In this document: piece by piece, positions 42,154-49,737 of the stretch | Layout: every line of letters starts with the position of its first letter | How positions within the stretch are numbered: the stretch's first letter is position 1 | Source: Mycobacterium sp. AT1 | GTDB lineage: Bacteria > Actinomycetota > Actinomycetes > Mycobacteriales > Mycobacteriaceae | NCBI RefSeq assembly: GCF_002043095.1 | Contig: NZ_MVOC01000046.1 | Coordinates: 1 to 64,000 of the forward strand | Direction of reading: 5' to 3' | DNA: 64,000 nt | Made by a program: the position numbers and the translations under genes | The notes under the pieces: model-generated | Told to the model about the DNA's origin: nothing | Database searches by the model: none | What the model saw: only the letters and a program-made list of their open reading frames with translations

Positions 42154-43297
42154 GAACGAAGCACGTAGGCGGCGAGCCGCCAAGCAAGACCGGCGGGACG
42201 CCCGCCGTGCGCTCAAACGCCGGCGAATCGCCATCGACGAAAATGTCATGATCACGACGATCCGCAGCGCTTTGGCGGGTCATCCCCTGGAACTGCTTCA
42301 TTCGGTCAGTTCCTTCATGAGCACGCTTCCGGGGGAGGAACTTTCCTTGGCGAACGCGATCACTGCTCTCGTCGAATGGCAGTGTCGCGAGACGACCGCA
42401 CTGCTCGCCGTCGCGGGTGAAATGCTCGTCGATGACGAGGCGCTTCGGGAGCGGTGCCGCCTAGAGGTCGCCAAGCGACACCACCACCTTCCGAAGTGGA
42501 TCGTCGGCCTACGCGACGTCCAGGTGAATCGGGCGGTGCGACGAGCGGATGCCGTCGGTGATGGTGACGAGCTGTTCGTTGGGCTGGTAATGGCTGATTC
42601 GACGGAGCTGACGCTTGGAGTCATTCTCGACCACAACGTCCTGTCGTCGGTCACGGATTTCGCAATTCTTGCCGAACCGTTTGAAGAGGCAGTCGCACGC
42701 CAGCTCGAAACATACGATCCAACAGTCCCTTTCGGATCGATGAACCTTGCCGACGCACGAACGTGGATCGACGAAGGTCTGAGATGGAGCGCTCTTCTGC
42801 AGAGGTCGAGGTCCGCTGAGTGGCGCGAAGTCCTGCCAATCGTGAAGTGGGTGCTCGCTCAGCTCCCGGGCGGTGGATGCGGGTCCCAGCGGCCGGCGTG
42901 GGAGGAGGACGTCGCCGACGACTTGCTCGACGGGTTCCTGTCGTCACCGGCGGGCGCGCCGTTCGCCGACGTCGACTATCGAGTCTTGCTGCGTGAGCTG
43001 TGGGACACCGGCTGTGGCGATCCCTTGAGGTGGAGTGCGTCCCGGCTATGGGTCATTCTCCGAACGCGTTTCAACGACTACGACCTCCCACTCGAGATCG
43101 CCTTGGACGCTCCTGCTTTGCTGCGTGCCTACGTTCCATTCGCCCACGGGCAGAGCGGAATTGCCCAGCATCTGACCGACGAAGCGATCGCGACGATCGA
43201 CAGGTTGAGCCTGGGGTATCGGCGAGAGCTTCTTGCGAACGTCATCGATCACGACGACGACCCGTGGATGATCAGCTACCCCGATCGGGCATCGTGA
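42152..43297 (+). CDS. Hypothetical cytosolic protein
   Basis: 381 residues. The N-terminus is very basic (RRRAAKQDRRDARRALKRRR), followed by a mainly helical, acidic protein with many Trp and Leu residues (WIDEGLRWSALLQ, VILRTRFNDYDLPLEIALD). No motif or family recognised. The basic tail may bind nucleic acid. Its ATG overlaps the start of the divergent frameshifted gene. Base composition is somewhat less GC-biased than in the housekeeping genes, in keeping with accessory DNA. Confidence 0.65.
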   Translation: MNEARRRRAAKQDRRDARRALKRRRIAIDENVMITTIRSALAGHPLELLHSVSSFMSTLPGEELSLANAITALVEWQCRETTALLAVAGEMLVDDEALRERCRLEVAKRHHHLPKWIVGLRDVQVNRAVRRADAVGDGDELFVGLVMADSTELTLGVILDHNVLSSVTDFAILAEPFEEAVARQLETYDPTVPFGSMNLADARTWIDEGLRWSALLQRSRSAEWREVLPIVKWVLAQLPGGGCGSQRPAWEEDVADDLLDGFLSSPAGAPFADVDYRVLLRELWDTGCGDPLRWSASRLWVILRTRFNDYDLPLEIALDAPALLRAYVPFAHGQSGIAQHLTDEAIATIDRLSLGYRRELLANVIDHDDDPWMISYPDRAS

Positions 43298-43360
43298 TGG
43301 GCCTACAGGGCGTTGGCCAAACGTCATGCACTTCGATCGCATCGTGAATACGCTGAGAAC

Positions 43361-43576
43361 ATGCGAACGCTGCACCTGCCGAACGTCCCCGACGAGGTGA
43401 TGGAACGCCTGGAACGACTTGCCCGAGCCGCCGGCACTTCGGTCGAGGCGGTGGCCATTCGGGAGCTGGACGCGGCAACGCGCCGCGTAGACAATTCGTC
43501 GTTGGTGGCGACCCTTCCTCACCTGGGCCTCTCGACCGACGCCATCGTGGGGACCGTCGACGTCGATCGCAGGTGA
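43361..43576 (+). CDS. Orphan ribbon-helix-helix (FitA/VapB-like) protein
   Basis: 71 residues: MRTLHLPNVPDEVMERLERL with AAGTSVEAVAIRELDAATRR is a ribbon-helix-helix DNA-binding unit like VapB antitoxins. The tail (DAIVGTVDVDRR) is short and no PIN-toxin gene follows, so the partner has been lost or is elsewhere. A TACGCT -10 (43349-43354) seven bases before the ATG suggests a leaderless transcript. Confidence 0.65.
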   Translation: MRTLHLPNVPDEVMERLERLARAAGTSVEAVAIRELDAATRRVDNSSLVATLPHLGLSTDAIVGTVDVDRR

Positions 43577-43595
43577 CCGCTCACCGAGAACTGAG

Positions 43596-44069
43596 ATGCG
43601 CACCTACACACCCGCGCCTGACAGTGCCACCATGGAACGCATGGCTGACGAGATGACGTCCGAACGGGAGTTCAACGCGCGCAACATCGCGGAGTTCCGC
43701 AGCAACGGTGGCAAGGTGGGCGGGCAGTTCGAGGGCTTCCCGCTGCTGATCGTGACCTCGACGGGTGCCAAGAGCGGTGAGCGACGCGAGAACCTCATCG
43801 GCTACTTCGACGTCGACGACAAGATCTACGTCGTCGGCTCGGCGGCCGGCCGCGATGCCAGCCCGGGGTGGGTGTTCAACTTTCGGGCCGACCCGTCCGT
43901 CACCGTAGAGCTTGGCGCAGATCCGCCGAAGCCGATGGTCGCCCGCGAACTGCCGAAGGCCGAGCGGGACCGCGTCTACGACCTCATCGTCGAGCGGGCT
44001 CCCGGCTTCGGTGAGTATCAGAAGAAGACGGACCGGGTGATCCCGGTCTTCGAACTCGCCGCCAGCTGA
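43596..44069 (+). CDS. Deazaflavin (F420)-dependent nitroreductase family protein
   Basis: 157 residues of the Ddn/F420H2-dependent quinone reductase fold: GGQFEGFPLLIVTSTGAKSG, then RRENLIGYFDVDDKIYVVGS, AGRDASPGWVFNFRADP and a final VIPVFELAA. These enzymes use F420 to reduce quinones or nitroaromatics, or act as small redox proteins in mycobacteria. Full length. The start could also be the ATG at 43632. Convergent with the MOSC gene seven bases on. Confidence 0.87.
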   Translation: MRTYTPAPDSATMERMADEMTSEREFNARNIAEFRSNGGKVGGQFEGFPLLIVTSTGAKSGERRENLIGYFDVDDKIYVVGSAAGRDASPGWVFNFRADPSVTVELGADPPKPMVARELPKAERDRVYDLIVERAPGFGEYQKKTDRVIPVFELAAS

Positions 44070-44075
44070 CGCGGC

Positions 44076-44909
44076 CTATGACGATTCGACGGTGACCTGG
44101 TCGCCGGCGCGAATGGTGCCAGCGGTCACGACCTCGAGATACGCTCCGGCGCAGGGCAAGACGCCCATGTCCAGTGCGGCGACACGGTTTTCGGCTGCGG
44201 GCGTCCGCAGCGCCGCGGGATCCCGCGGCAGCGAGCCGTGCTCCAGGGTGGGGATGACGCATCGCGGCGTCGGGCCGATGGCGCGCAGCCGCACCTCGCC
44301 GACGACGAGGGTGCGACCGGTCCACTCGTTCTCGGCGTAGGCCGGAAAGCCCGGCGGCGTCGCGATCACCAGGTTGGGGCGGTAGCGCTGCGCCTCGGTG
44401 CCGATCTGCTCGAGGGTCGCGGTGGTGATGACGTGCACCGGCGCGTAGTCGGTGAAGGAGGTACCCGGGGTGGCCTCCGCCAATTCCAGAATCGGGGCGT
44501 CGACCTCGGCGTCCAGACCGAACTCGAGCACCTGCTCGGGGTCGGCCCGCTCCACCGACGCGCCGGCGGGTCGACTACGCGACAGGCGCACCGGCCGGGC
44601 GACAAGCTCGGACAGCCGTGCGTCCACCTCGTCGGCATCGGCGGACATGACGGCACCGTCGGGCATCCGGATGCTTACCCGGCCGGAATCCACCGTGGCG
44701 CTGCAGGTTAGGAGACTGCGCCAGAGTCGTGCCTGCTTGGCGCTGGCCACCCGGCCGGTCTCCTCGTCGATAAGTGCGAGGCGACGGTCGTCCTCGACGC
44801 CCTGCTCGTCGAGGAACATGACGTCCACGGCTTCGCCGAGCATCGACTTCACGGGATAGCGGTACATGGTGCCGACGTGCATCCGCACGTCTACGGCGGC
44901 AGTGCTCAC
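44076..44909 (-). CDS. MOSC-domain protein (YcbX/MOSC_N type)
   Basis: 277 residues. The N-terminal MOSC beta-barrel (MYRYPVKSMLGEAVDVMFLD) is followed by the MOSC domain with the Cys that would bind sulfur or molybdenum cofactor in RAIGPTPRCVIPTLE. Such proteins handle sulfur on the molybdenum cofactor or reduce N-hydroxylated compounds. The GTG start overlaps the stop of the ANTAR gene by four bases, so the two are translationally coupled, an uncommon partnership. Confidence 0.86.
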   Translation of the reverse strand: MSTAAVDVRMHVGTMYRYPVKSMLGEAVDVMFLDEQGVEDDRRLALIDEETGRVASAKQARLWRSLLTCSATVDSGRVSIRMPDGAVMSADADEVDARLSELVARPVRLSRSRPAGASVERADPEQVLEFGLDAEVDAPILELAEATPGTSFTDYAPVHVITTATLEQIGTEAQRYRPNLVIATPPGFPAYAENEWTGRTLVVGEVRLRAIGPTPRCVIPTLEHGSLPRDPAALRTPAAENRVAALDMGVLPCAGAYLEVVTAGTIRAGDQVTVESS

Positions 44910-45190
44910 GACGACACCCTGGTGTCGACGAACAGTTCGCGCCACTCGTCGGCCACGGCTGCCGCCGCGTCGGAGTCGAGGACGGGGTGGCCGCTGGCCG
45001 CCGCAACCACGGCCCGGCCGAGGGCGAACGGAGACAGCCCTCGTCGGGTGCTCACGTCCACCAACTGCGAGAAGGCGTCCTTGGCGTCGCAGCGCCGCAA
45101 GCCGACGAGTACCCCCAGCGCCAGGTCGAGGGTCCGGGTTCCAGAATGCTCGTCTGCCCACGGGTCGGCGACGCGGCTGCTGCCATTCAC
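44906..45190 (-). CDS. ANTAR-domain RNA-binding antiterminator-like protein
   Basis: 94 residues, essentially a lone ANTAR domain: LDLALGVLVGLRRCDAKDAF, then LVDVSTRRGLSPFALGRAVVAAASG. ANTAR proteins bind paired RNA hairpins in leaders and prevent termination. No GAF or response-regulator sensor is attached. The GTG at 45190 has GAGGAGAA seven bases upstream. It is expected to act on an RNA leader, perhaps that of this operon; I found no clear dual hairpin nearby. Confidence 0.78.
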   Translation of the reverse strand: MNGSSRVADPWADEHSGTRTLDLALGVLVGLRRCDAKDAFSQLVDVSTRRGLSPFALGRAVVAAASGHPVLDSDAAAAVADEWRELFVDTRVSS

Positions 45191-45464
45191 TAGCGGTTCT
45201 CCTCTTCCACGACGGCCCGATGGTTCATCTGAATGGGGCCGTTCTCCCAAACGATAGCCCCGGGCGCCCTCCCGTAGACGACTTTTGGCCTGAGAGATCG
45301 CTGTCTGCAGGGGGCGTCGCCGTTGCTGACGTCAGCCTGGCCGGAGGGCACCTGTGCCCCGGCTCGTCAACGATTGATGACGCTGCACGGCGGGATCGTC
45401 GTCCTAGGCCTCACACAACGGTGGACCACGACCCACGCGGTCGCTCCGGGATGCAGGCCAGTGC

Positions 45465-45488
45465 ATAATGGGTTATCACGCCCATTGT
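45465..45488. promoter_or_regulatory. ATAATGGG-N8-CCCATTGT site upstream of the TMEM175 gene
   Basis: Perfectly spaced inverted repeat, ATAATGGG (45465-45472), eight-base spacer, CCCATTGT (45481-45488), ending 13 bases before the ATG at 45502. It is the best of six similar sites in 45.4-51.9 kb, where each ordered gene group has one. The 270 bases before it (45191-45464) hold no recognisable gene. Confidence 0.75.
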
Positions 45489-45501
45489 GCGAGAGAGGGT
45501 C

Positions 45502-46113
45502 ATGGTGGCGCGGCAACCAAGGTTGGAGCGGGTGTTCTCCGACGGCGTGTTCGCCGTCCTCATCACCGTTCTCGTACTCGACCTCAAACCGCCGGAGAAG
45601 GCCACCTTCGGTGCATTGCTGCCACTGTGGCCAACCGGCTTGAGCTATGCGGTGAGCTACCTGTTCATCGCGATCGTATGGGTCAACCACCATCACCTGT
45701 TCAGCTATGCCGAAGTTGCGACGCCACGTCTCGTGTGGGCCAACTTCCTGCACCTGTTCTCGGTGTCACTGCTTCCCTTCGCCACCGAGTGGATTGCCGA
45801 CAGCCGCCTCGCGGCCGCACCGGTCACGTTGTACGCCGTTCTGTTCGTGGTCGTGAACGCCACCTACCTCGCCCTGTGTTGGGAGGTCGTCGACCGTCCC
45901 GCCCGCGAGGACGTGACGCAGTTGATGCGTCGCCTCTTGACCATGCGCTCGTTCGTCACCATCGGGATCTTCCTGACCGCAGCCGTGCTCGCCACGTGGT
46001 GGCCGGCTGTGGCCATGGCCATGATCGGTCTGTGTCTGGCCGGTTACCTACGTCCCGACGTTCCCGCGGGTTCGTCGTCGATCGCAGGCGGCTCCGCCGA
46101 CACCGCGGCGTAG
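45502..46113 (+). CDS. TMEM175/DUF1211-family potassium channel-like membrane protein
   Basis: 203 residues, six hydrophobic segments, with the diagnostic RxxxFSDGVFAVLITVLVL motif in the first helix that forms the pore in bacterial TMEM175 channels. An AGAGGG site precedes the ATG at 45502; a GTG at 45487 lies within the operator. Its 3' end overlaps the convergent hydrolase gene by 70 bases. It is probably repressed through the site at 45465. Confidence 0.88.
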   Translation: MVARQPRLERVFSDGVFAVLITVLVLDLKPPEKATFGALLPLWPTGLSYAVSYLFIAIVWVNHHHLFSYAEVATPRLVWANFLHLFSVSLLPFATEWIADSRLAAAPVTLYAVLFVVVNATYLALCWEVVDRPAREDVTQLMRRLLTMRSFVTIGIFLTAAVLATWWPAVAMAMIGLCLAGYLRPDVPAGSSSIAGGSADTAA

Positions 46114-46784
46114 GCCTCGGCGATCACCTCGAGGACGGCGTTGGGCGCAGTGATTTGGGGCGTGTGGTCGATCCGGTGGGAACGGAGGTGAGCGCCCATG
46201 CGGTCGGCCATGAACGACTGCGTCTCCGGGTTGATCATCCGATCCTCCTCGGCACGTAAGTACCACGTCGGCAACGTCTTCCACCGCGGTGCGGAAACGG
46301 GCTCCTGGATGCACGCCACCGCGATCGGTCGCTGCGCAGCGGCCAAGAGGACCTGATCTTGGGCGTCGGCGTGTTGGGCGAAGGCCTGGGCGAACGCCTC
46401 GTCGGGCAACCACAGGTAGCCGTTGTCGTCGGGCGCGAGGTGGGGTGCGGTCGGATGCGGTGCGTCGCGATAGAAGACGTCCGCGACGGTCTCGTGTTCG
46501 TCGGGCGCCAAGGCTGCGACGTAGACCAGGGCCCGCACCTGCGCGTGCCGGCTGGCTCCCAGCACGGCACCCGCGTAGGCGTGCCCGACCAGCACGACCG
46601 GGCCTCCGATGCGAGCGACTGCCCGGTCGACCGCGTCGACGTCGTCGGTCAGCGAGGTGAGCGGAATCGGCGCGGCGATCACCGGTGTGCCGTTCCGGTT
46701 CAGGGCGGTGATGATCTTGCGCCAGCTCGATCCGTCCGCCCATGCGCCATGGACCAGGACGACCGACACCCGTTCTGTATTCAT
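46044..46784 (-). CDS. Alpha/beta hydrolase-fold protein lacking the nucleophile Ser
   Basis: 246 residues: VVLVHGAWADGSSWRKI, then the nucleophile elbow VGHAYAGAVLG, where Ser is replaced by Ala near residue 69. An Asp follows (LRAEEDRMINPETQ), and a His in SHRIDHTPQITAP. Related proteins have GHSYGG. It may therefore be a non-hydrolytic ligand-binding or lyase-like member. AAGGAG lies eight bases before the ATG at 46784. A TTGTTGGG-N8-CCCATATT site begins 29 bases upstream. Confidence 0.85.
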   Translation of the reverse strand: MNTERVSVVLVHGAWADGSSWRKIITALNRNGTPVIAAPIPLTSLTDDVDAVDRAVARIGGPVVLVGHAYAGAVLGASRHAQVRALVYVAALAPDEHETVADVFYRDAPHPTAPHLAPDDNGYLWLPDEAFAQAFAQHADAQDQVLLAAAQRPIAVACIQEPVSAPRWKTLPTWYLRAEEDRMINPETQSFMADRMGAHLRSHRIDHTPQITAPNAVLEVIAEAYAAVSAEPPAIDDEPAGTSGRR

Positions 46785-46812
46785 CTCACAACTCCTTGTT
46801 GGGGTGCGCGAC

Positions 46813-46836
46813 TTGTTGGGGTGAGCGACCCATATT
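46813..46836. promoter_or_regulatory. Variant ATGGG-N8-CCCAT site before the hydrolase gene
   Basis: TTGTTGGG-GTGAGCGA-CCCATATT keeps the GGG-N8-CCC core and the right half. The left half is repeated once more just downstream (TTGTTGGGGTGCGCGAC near 46797) as part of a 19-base tandem duplication. Confidence 0.55.
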
Positions 46837-46885
46837 GCACGAGACCGTCGGCGGAGGGGCATGGTGTGGAGTCGACACCGTATGC

Positions 46886-46909
46886 ATAATGGGCCAGGCA
46901 ACCCATGAT
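46886..46909. promoter_or_regulatory. ATAATGGG-N8-CCCATGAT site before the decayed hydrolase
   Basis: The left half is identical to that of the 45465 site, with the same eight-base spacing. It lies 33 bases before the likely start of the hydrolase pseudogene. Confidence 0.7.
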
Positions 46910-46941
46910 TGCAAGCGCCCGGCGGCGAGCAAGAGTCCACC

Positions 46942-47308
46942 GTGGCCGTCGTCAATCACGACTACGCGACAGTCAACGGGCACCGGCTGCTTTACCGCGA
47001 AGCGGGCGCGGCCGATGCTCCGGTCATCGTGCTACTGCACGGATTCCGCGGCAGCTCTCACGCCACGCGATGGCAGTACCTCACCGGCGTCGTTGACCAG
47101 ACACTGGTGGACCCCGACGCGTGGCTCCACGACTACGTGTCGCTCTGCCGTCCCGGCATTGACGAGGTGCAGTTGGGTTGGACTACGCGTCCAACCCTAT
47201 GCCGACATGCGCCTCCTGGACGGCGGGCAATTGCTGCTCGAGTCGGCGCTCGACGAGGTGGCGTCGCTGATCACCACCTTTCTCAAGGAGTACGTGAAAG
47301 GTGACTGA
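46942..47308 (+). pseudogene. Decayed alpha/beta hydrolase
   Basis: Begins as a normal hydrolase (VNGHRLLYREAGAADAPVIV, LLHGFRGSS), jumps to a mid-protein segment (DPDAWLHDYVSLCRPGIDEVQL), then in another frame to DYASNP (compare the DYRTN of relatives) and finally the C-terminal helix LDEVASLITTFLKEYV. The nucleophile and His regions are missing. Internal deletions and at least one frameshift make it non-functional. Confidence 0.75.
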
Positions 47309-47372
47309 CGCGTAGCCGGGGCGGCCTGGTCACGCCAGGAACAGTGGCCACACGGGTATCTTCGTATGCACG

Positions 47373-48716
47373 ATGACCACCGCAGATGCGTCGGCGAACC
47401 GGAGTTTCACCGCCAAGGGCCTCGCGACGCGCGAGCGCATCCTGCGGTCGGCCGCCGACGTCCTGCTCGCCGACGGGCTCACGACGTTCAACCTGGACAA
47501 GGTGCGACAAGCCGCGTCGGTCAGCGGTTCGCAGCTCAACCACTACTTCGACGACCGGCAGGACCTGATCCGCGCCGTCGTGAAGCGTCAGATCGAGATC
47601 GTGCTGCAGTTCCACCGTCAGCCGAAGCTGGGCGGCCTCGACACCTTCGAGGACTGGGAGCGGTGGGCCACTCTCAACGTGCGCTACCTGCGCAAGGTCG
47701 GCTACCGCGGCACGGCCACCTATCACGCGCTGGCCGGCCAGCTGGCGAAGTCGGACGACGCCACCCGGCAGACGTTCGCCGACGGATATTGGCGTTGGGT
47801 CAACCTTCTCGAAGACTCGTTCGCCCGGATGAAGAGTCATGGCCTCCTGGTCAACTCGGCCCAACCTCGCCAGCTCGCGCTGGTGGCGGTCAGCCTGCAC
47901 CAGGGCGCCGGGTTGCTGGCCTTCTCCTACCGGCAGGAGTGGCCGCTGGCGGACGTCACGAGATTCGTCGTCAACTACGTGCGGATGTTCGCCAAGGACC
48001 CCGACGAACGGGCCCCGCGTCCGGCGCGCAAGTCCCGACCACGACGCCGCCCCCACCGCGTCGACCGGGACGCGGCCCCACGATTCACCGCCAAGGGCAT
48101 GGCCACCCGGGCCAGGATCATCGACGGCGCCGCCGAACTCATCTTCGAGCACGGGGTCAACGGCACCAGCCTCGACGACGTCCGCCGCGCCGTCGGCGTC
48201 AGCGGATCGCAGATCTCCCACTACTTCACGGACAAACAAGATCTCACGCGTCAGGTGATCGCGGCGCGCACCGACTTCGTCGTCGCCTTCCACACCCAGG
48301 AGGCGCTCGGTCACCTGGACACCCTCGAGTCGTTGCGGGATTGGGCCGATCTGTGCTGGACCCAGGCCGGGGAGAACTACCTGCGGGGCGGGTGCGTCTA
48401 CGGCTCTCTCACCGGGGAACTGCTGGAAGCCGACGACGCGGTGCTCGACGATCTCGCCGACGGGTACGAGCGCTGGCTGGAGGTGTTCGAGGACGGCCTG
48501 ACGGCGATGCGCCAGCGGGGTGAGCTCACCGACGACGCCGATCCCCGTCACCTCGCCGTCGCAATGGTCGCCGCCCACCAGGGCGGCACGTTGCTCACCC
48601 ACGTGACCGGATCCGTCGAACCCTTTCGGGCCGCCGTGAACGCCGCGCTCGACTACGTCGCCAGCTTTGCCGTGAAGACGCGCAAGCGGCCGTCGAAGAC
48701 GAAAAGGTCCTCCTAG
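47373..48716 (+). CDS. Tandem double TetR-family repressor
   Basis: 447 residues comprising two complete TetR proteins in one chain. Unit 1 (~10-205): helix-turn-helix FNLDKVRQAASVSGSQLNHYF. Unit 2 (~235-435): SLDDVRRAVGVSGSQISHYFTDK. They are joined by a basic linker (RKSRPRRRPHRVDRD). The recognition helices are nearly the same (SVSGSQLNHYF / GVSGSQISHYF), so one chain could occupy both halves of a palindrome. It is the natural candidate to bind the ATGGG-N8-CCCAT sites around it. No such site was found directly before its own start. Confidence 0.88.
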   Translation: MTTADASANRSFTAKGLATRERILRSAADVLLADGLTTFNLDKVRQAASVSGSQLNHYFDDRQDLIRAVVKRQIEIVLQFHRQPKLGGLDTFEDWERWATLNVRYLRKVGYRGTATYHALAGQLAKSDDATRQTFADGYWRWVNLLEDSFARMKSHGLLVNSAQPRQLALVAVSLHQGAGLLAFSYRQEWPLADVTRFVVNYVRMFAKDPDERAPRPARKSRPRRRPHRVDRDAAPRFTAKGMATRARIIDGAAELIFEHGVNGTSLDDVRRAVGVSGSQISHYFTDKQDLTRQVIAARTDFVVAFHTQEALGHLDTLESLRDWADLCWTQAGENYLRGGCVYGSLTGELLEADDAVLDDLADGYERWLEVFEDGLTAMRQRGELTDDADPRHLAVAMVAAHQGGTLLTHVTGSVEPFRAAVNAALDYVASFAVKTRKRPSKTKRSS

Positions 48717-48755
48717 CAACCACTTCACAGCACATTGGTGGACGGCACTCTGGAC

Positions 48756-48779
48756 AATATGGGCCGCATAGCCCAGAAT
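48756..48779. promoter_or_regulatory. AATATGGG-N8-CCCAGAAT site before the DUF427 gene
   Basis: First of two adjoining sites between the double TetR gene and the DUF427 gene. The right half has one mismatch to consensus. Confidence 0.68.
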
Positions 48780-48801
48780 AATGGGACCTGTCGCCCATTT
48801 A
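48778..48801. promoter_or_regulatory. ATAATGGG-N8-CCCATTTA site before the DUF427 gene
   Basis: Second site, overlapping the first by two bases and offset by 22 bases (about two helical turns), so two repressors could sit side by side. It lies 53 bases before the ATG at 48855. Confidence 0.72.
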
Positions 48802-48854
48802 ACCGTGGAACCACTGGCCGGGCGTCGTGGGTCGGTGCGACGAAGGGGCACATC

Positions 48855-49715
48855 ATGGGATTGGCATGGCAGCAGGGGCCGTTGGCCTCACGTTCGGTCG
48901 GCCACTTCCTCACCCCGGAGCCCTTGCCTGCGTTGTCGTTCGTCGAGCCGCTGCGCCGTCGGATGCGGGTCCGACTCGGCGACGCCTGGATCGCCGACAG
49001 TCAGGACGTGGTGCTGCTGCACGAGCCGGGCCGCTATCCCGTCGCCTACTTTCCGCGCGAGGACGTGACGTCGGGGGTGCTCGTCGACGACGGCCACGTC
49101 ACCGAACACGCCGACCTGGGGCCGGTGACGTGGTTCGGCGCCCGGGTTGCCGACCGCGAGGTCAAGCGGGCAGCCTGGCAATACGCCGAGCTGCCCGACC
49201 ACGCAAGGGTGCTCAGCGGACGCGTCGCCTTCGCGTGGCGGGCGATGGACGCATTCTACGAAGAGGACGAACGCGTCCTGGGGCACGCCGCCGACTTCTA
49301 CCACCGGATCGACATCCGCAGCACCTCAAGGCATCTCGCCGTCCGCGACGGTGACCGTGTGGTCGCCGACACCGTGCGCCCGCTGGCGCTCTACGAGTCG
49401 GGGTTCGCGCCGCGCTGGTACGTGCCCCGCGAGGACGTCGACGAGACCGCGCTGCAACCGGTGGAGGGGCAGACCTTTTGTCCCTACAAGGGATTGGCGA
49501 GCTACTACGCCGTCGGAGACCGGCCGCGGGCGGCGTGGTCGTATCCGAACGCCTGGACCGAGGTGCAGCGCGTCAGCAACTTCGTCTCCTTCGAACCGGA
49601 CAAGGTCGACGTCTTCCTCGACGGCGTGCAGCTCCACCCCGAGCCGGGGCAAACCGTGATCGCCCATGGCGTCGACCGCGGTCTCGACGCCGACGAGATC
49701 CGCACGCGGACCTAG
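48855..49715 (+). CDS. Tandem DUF427-domain protein
   Basis: 286 residues with two DUF427 beta-barrels (~25-130 and ~155-265). Each has the pattern of a strand RVRLGDAWIADSQDVVLLHE or LAVRDGDRVVADTVRPLALY, then YFPREDV or WYVPREDVDE. The second keeps the TFCPYKGLASYY block. The family has no proven function, though small-molecule binding is presumed. An AAGGGG site precedes the ATG. It is probably co-transcribed with the flavoprotein gene 22 bases on. Confidence 0.85.
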   Translation: MGLAWQQGPLASRSVGHFLTPEPLPALSFVEPLRRRMRVRLGDAWIADSQDVVLLHEPGRYPVAYFPREDVTSGVLVDDGHVTEHADLGPVTWFGARVADREVKRAAWQYAELPDHARVLSGRVAFAWRAMDAFYEEDERVLGHAADFYHRIDIRSTSRHLAVRDGDRVVADTVRPLALYESGFAPRWYVPREDVDETALQPVEGQTFCPYKGLASYYAVGDRPRAAWSYPNAWTEVQRVSNFVSFEPDKVDVFLDGVQLHPEPGQTVIAHGVDRGLDADEIRTRT

Positions 49716-49737
49716 AGCAAAATTGTTGGGAGAGAAC

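Noticed and set aside
43313..43576. Longer N-terminus for the orphan antitoxin-like gene
   Set aside because: The extension lacks a ribosome-binding site and precedes the typical ribbon-helix-helix start; the -10 near 43349 fits the ATG at 43361.
47283..48851. 522-codon minus-strand open frame
   Set aside because: Shadow of the double TetR gene; the sense strand has two complete helix-turn-helix units.
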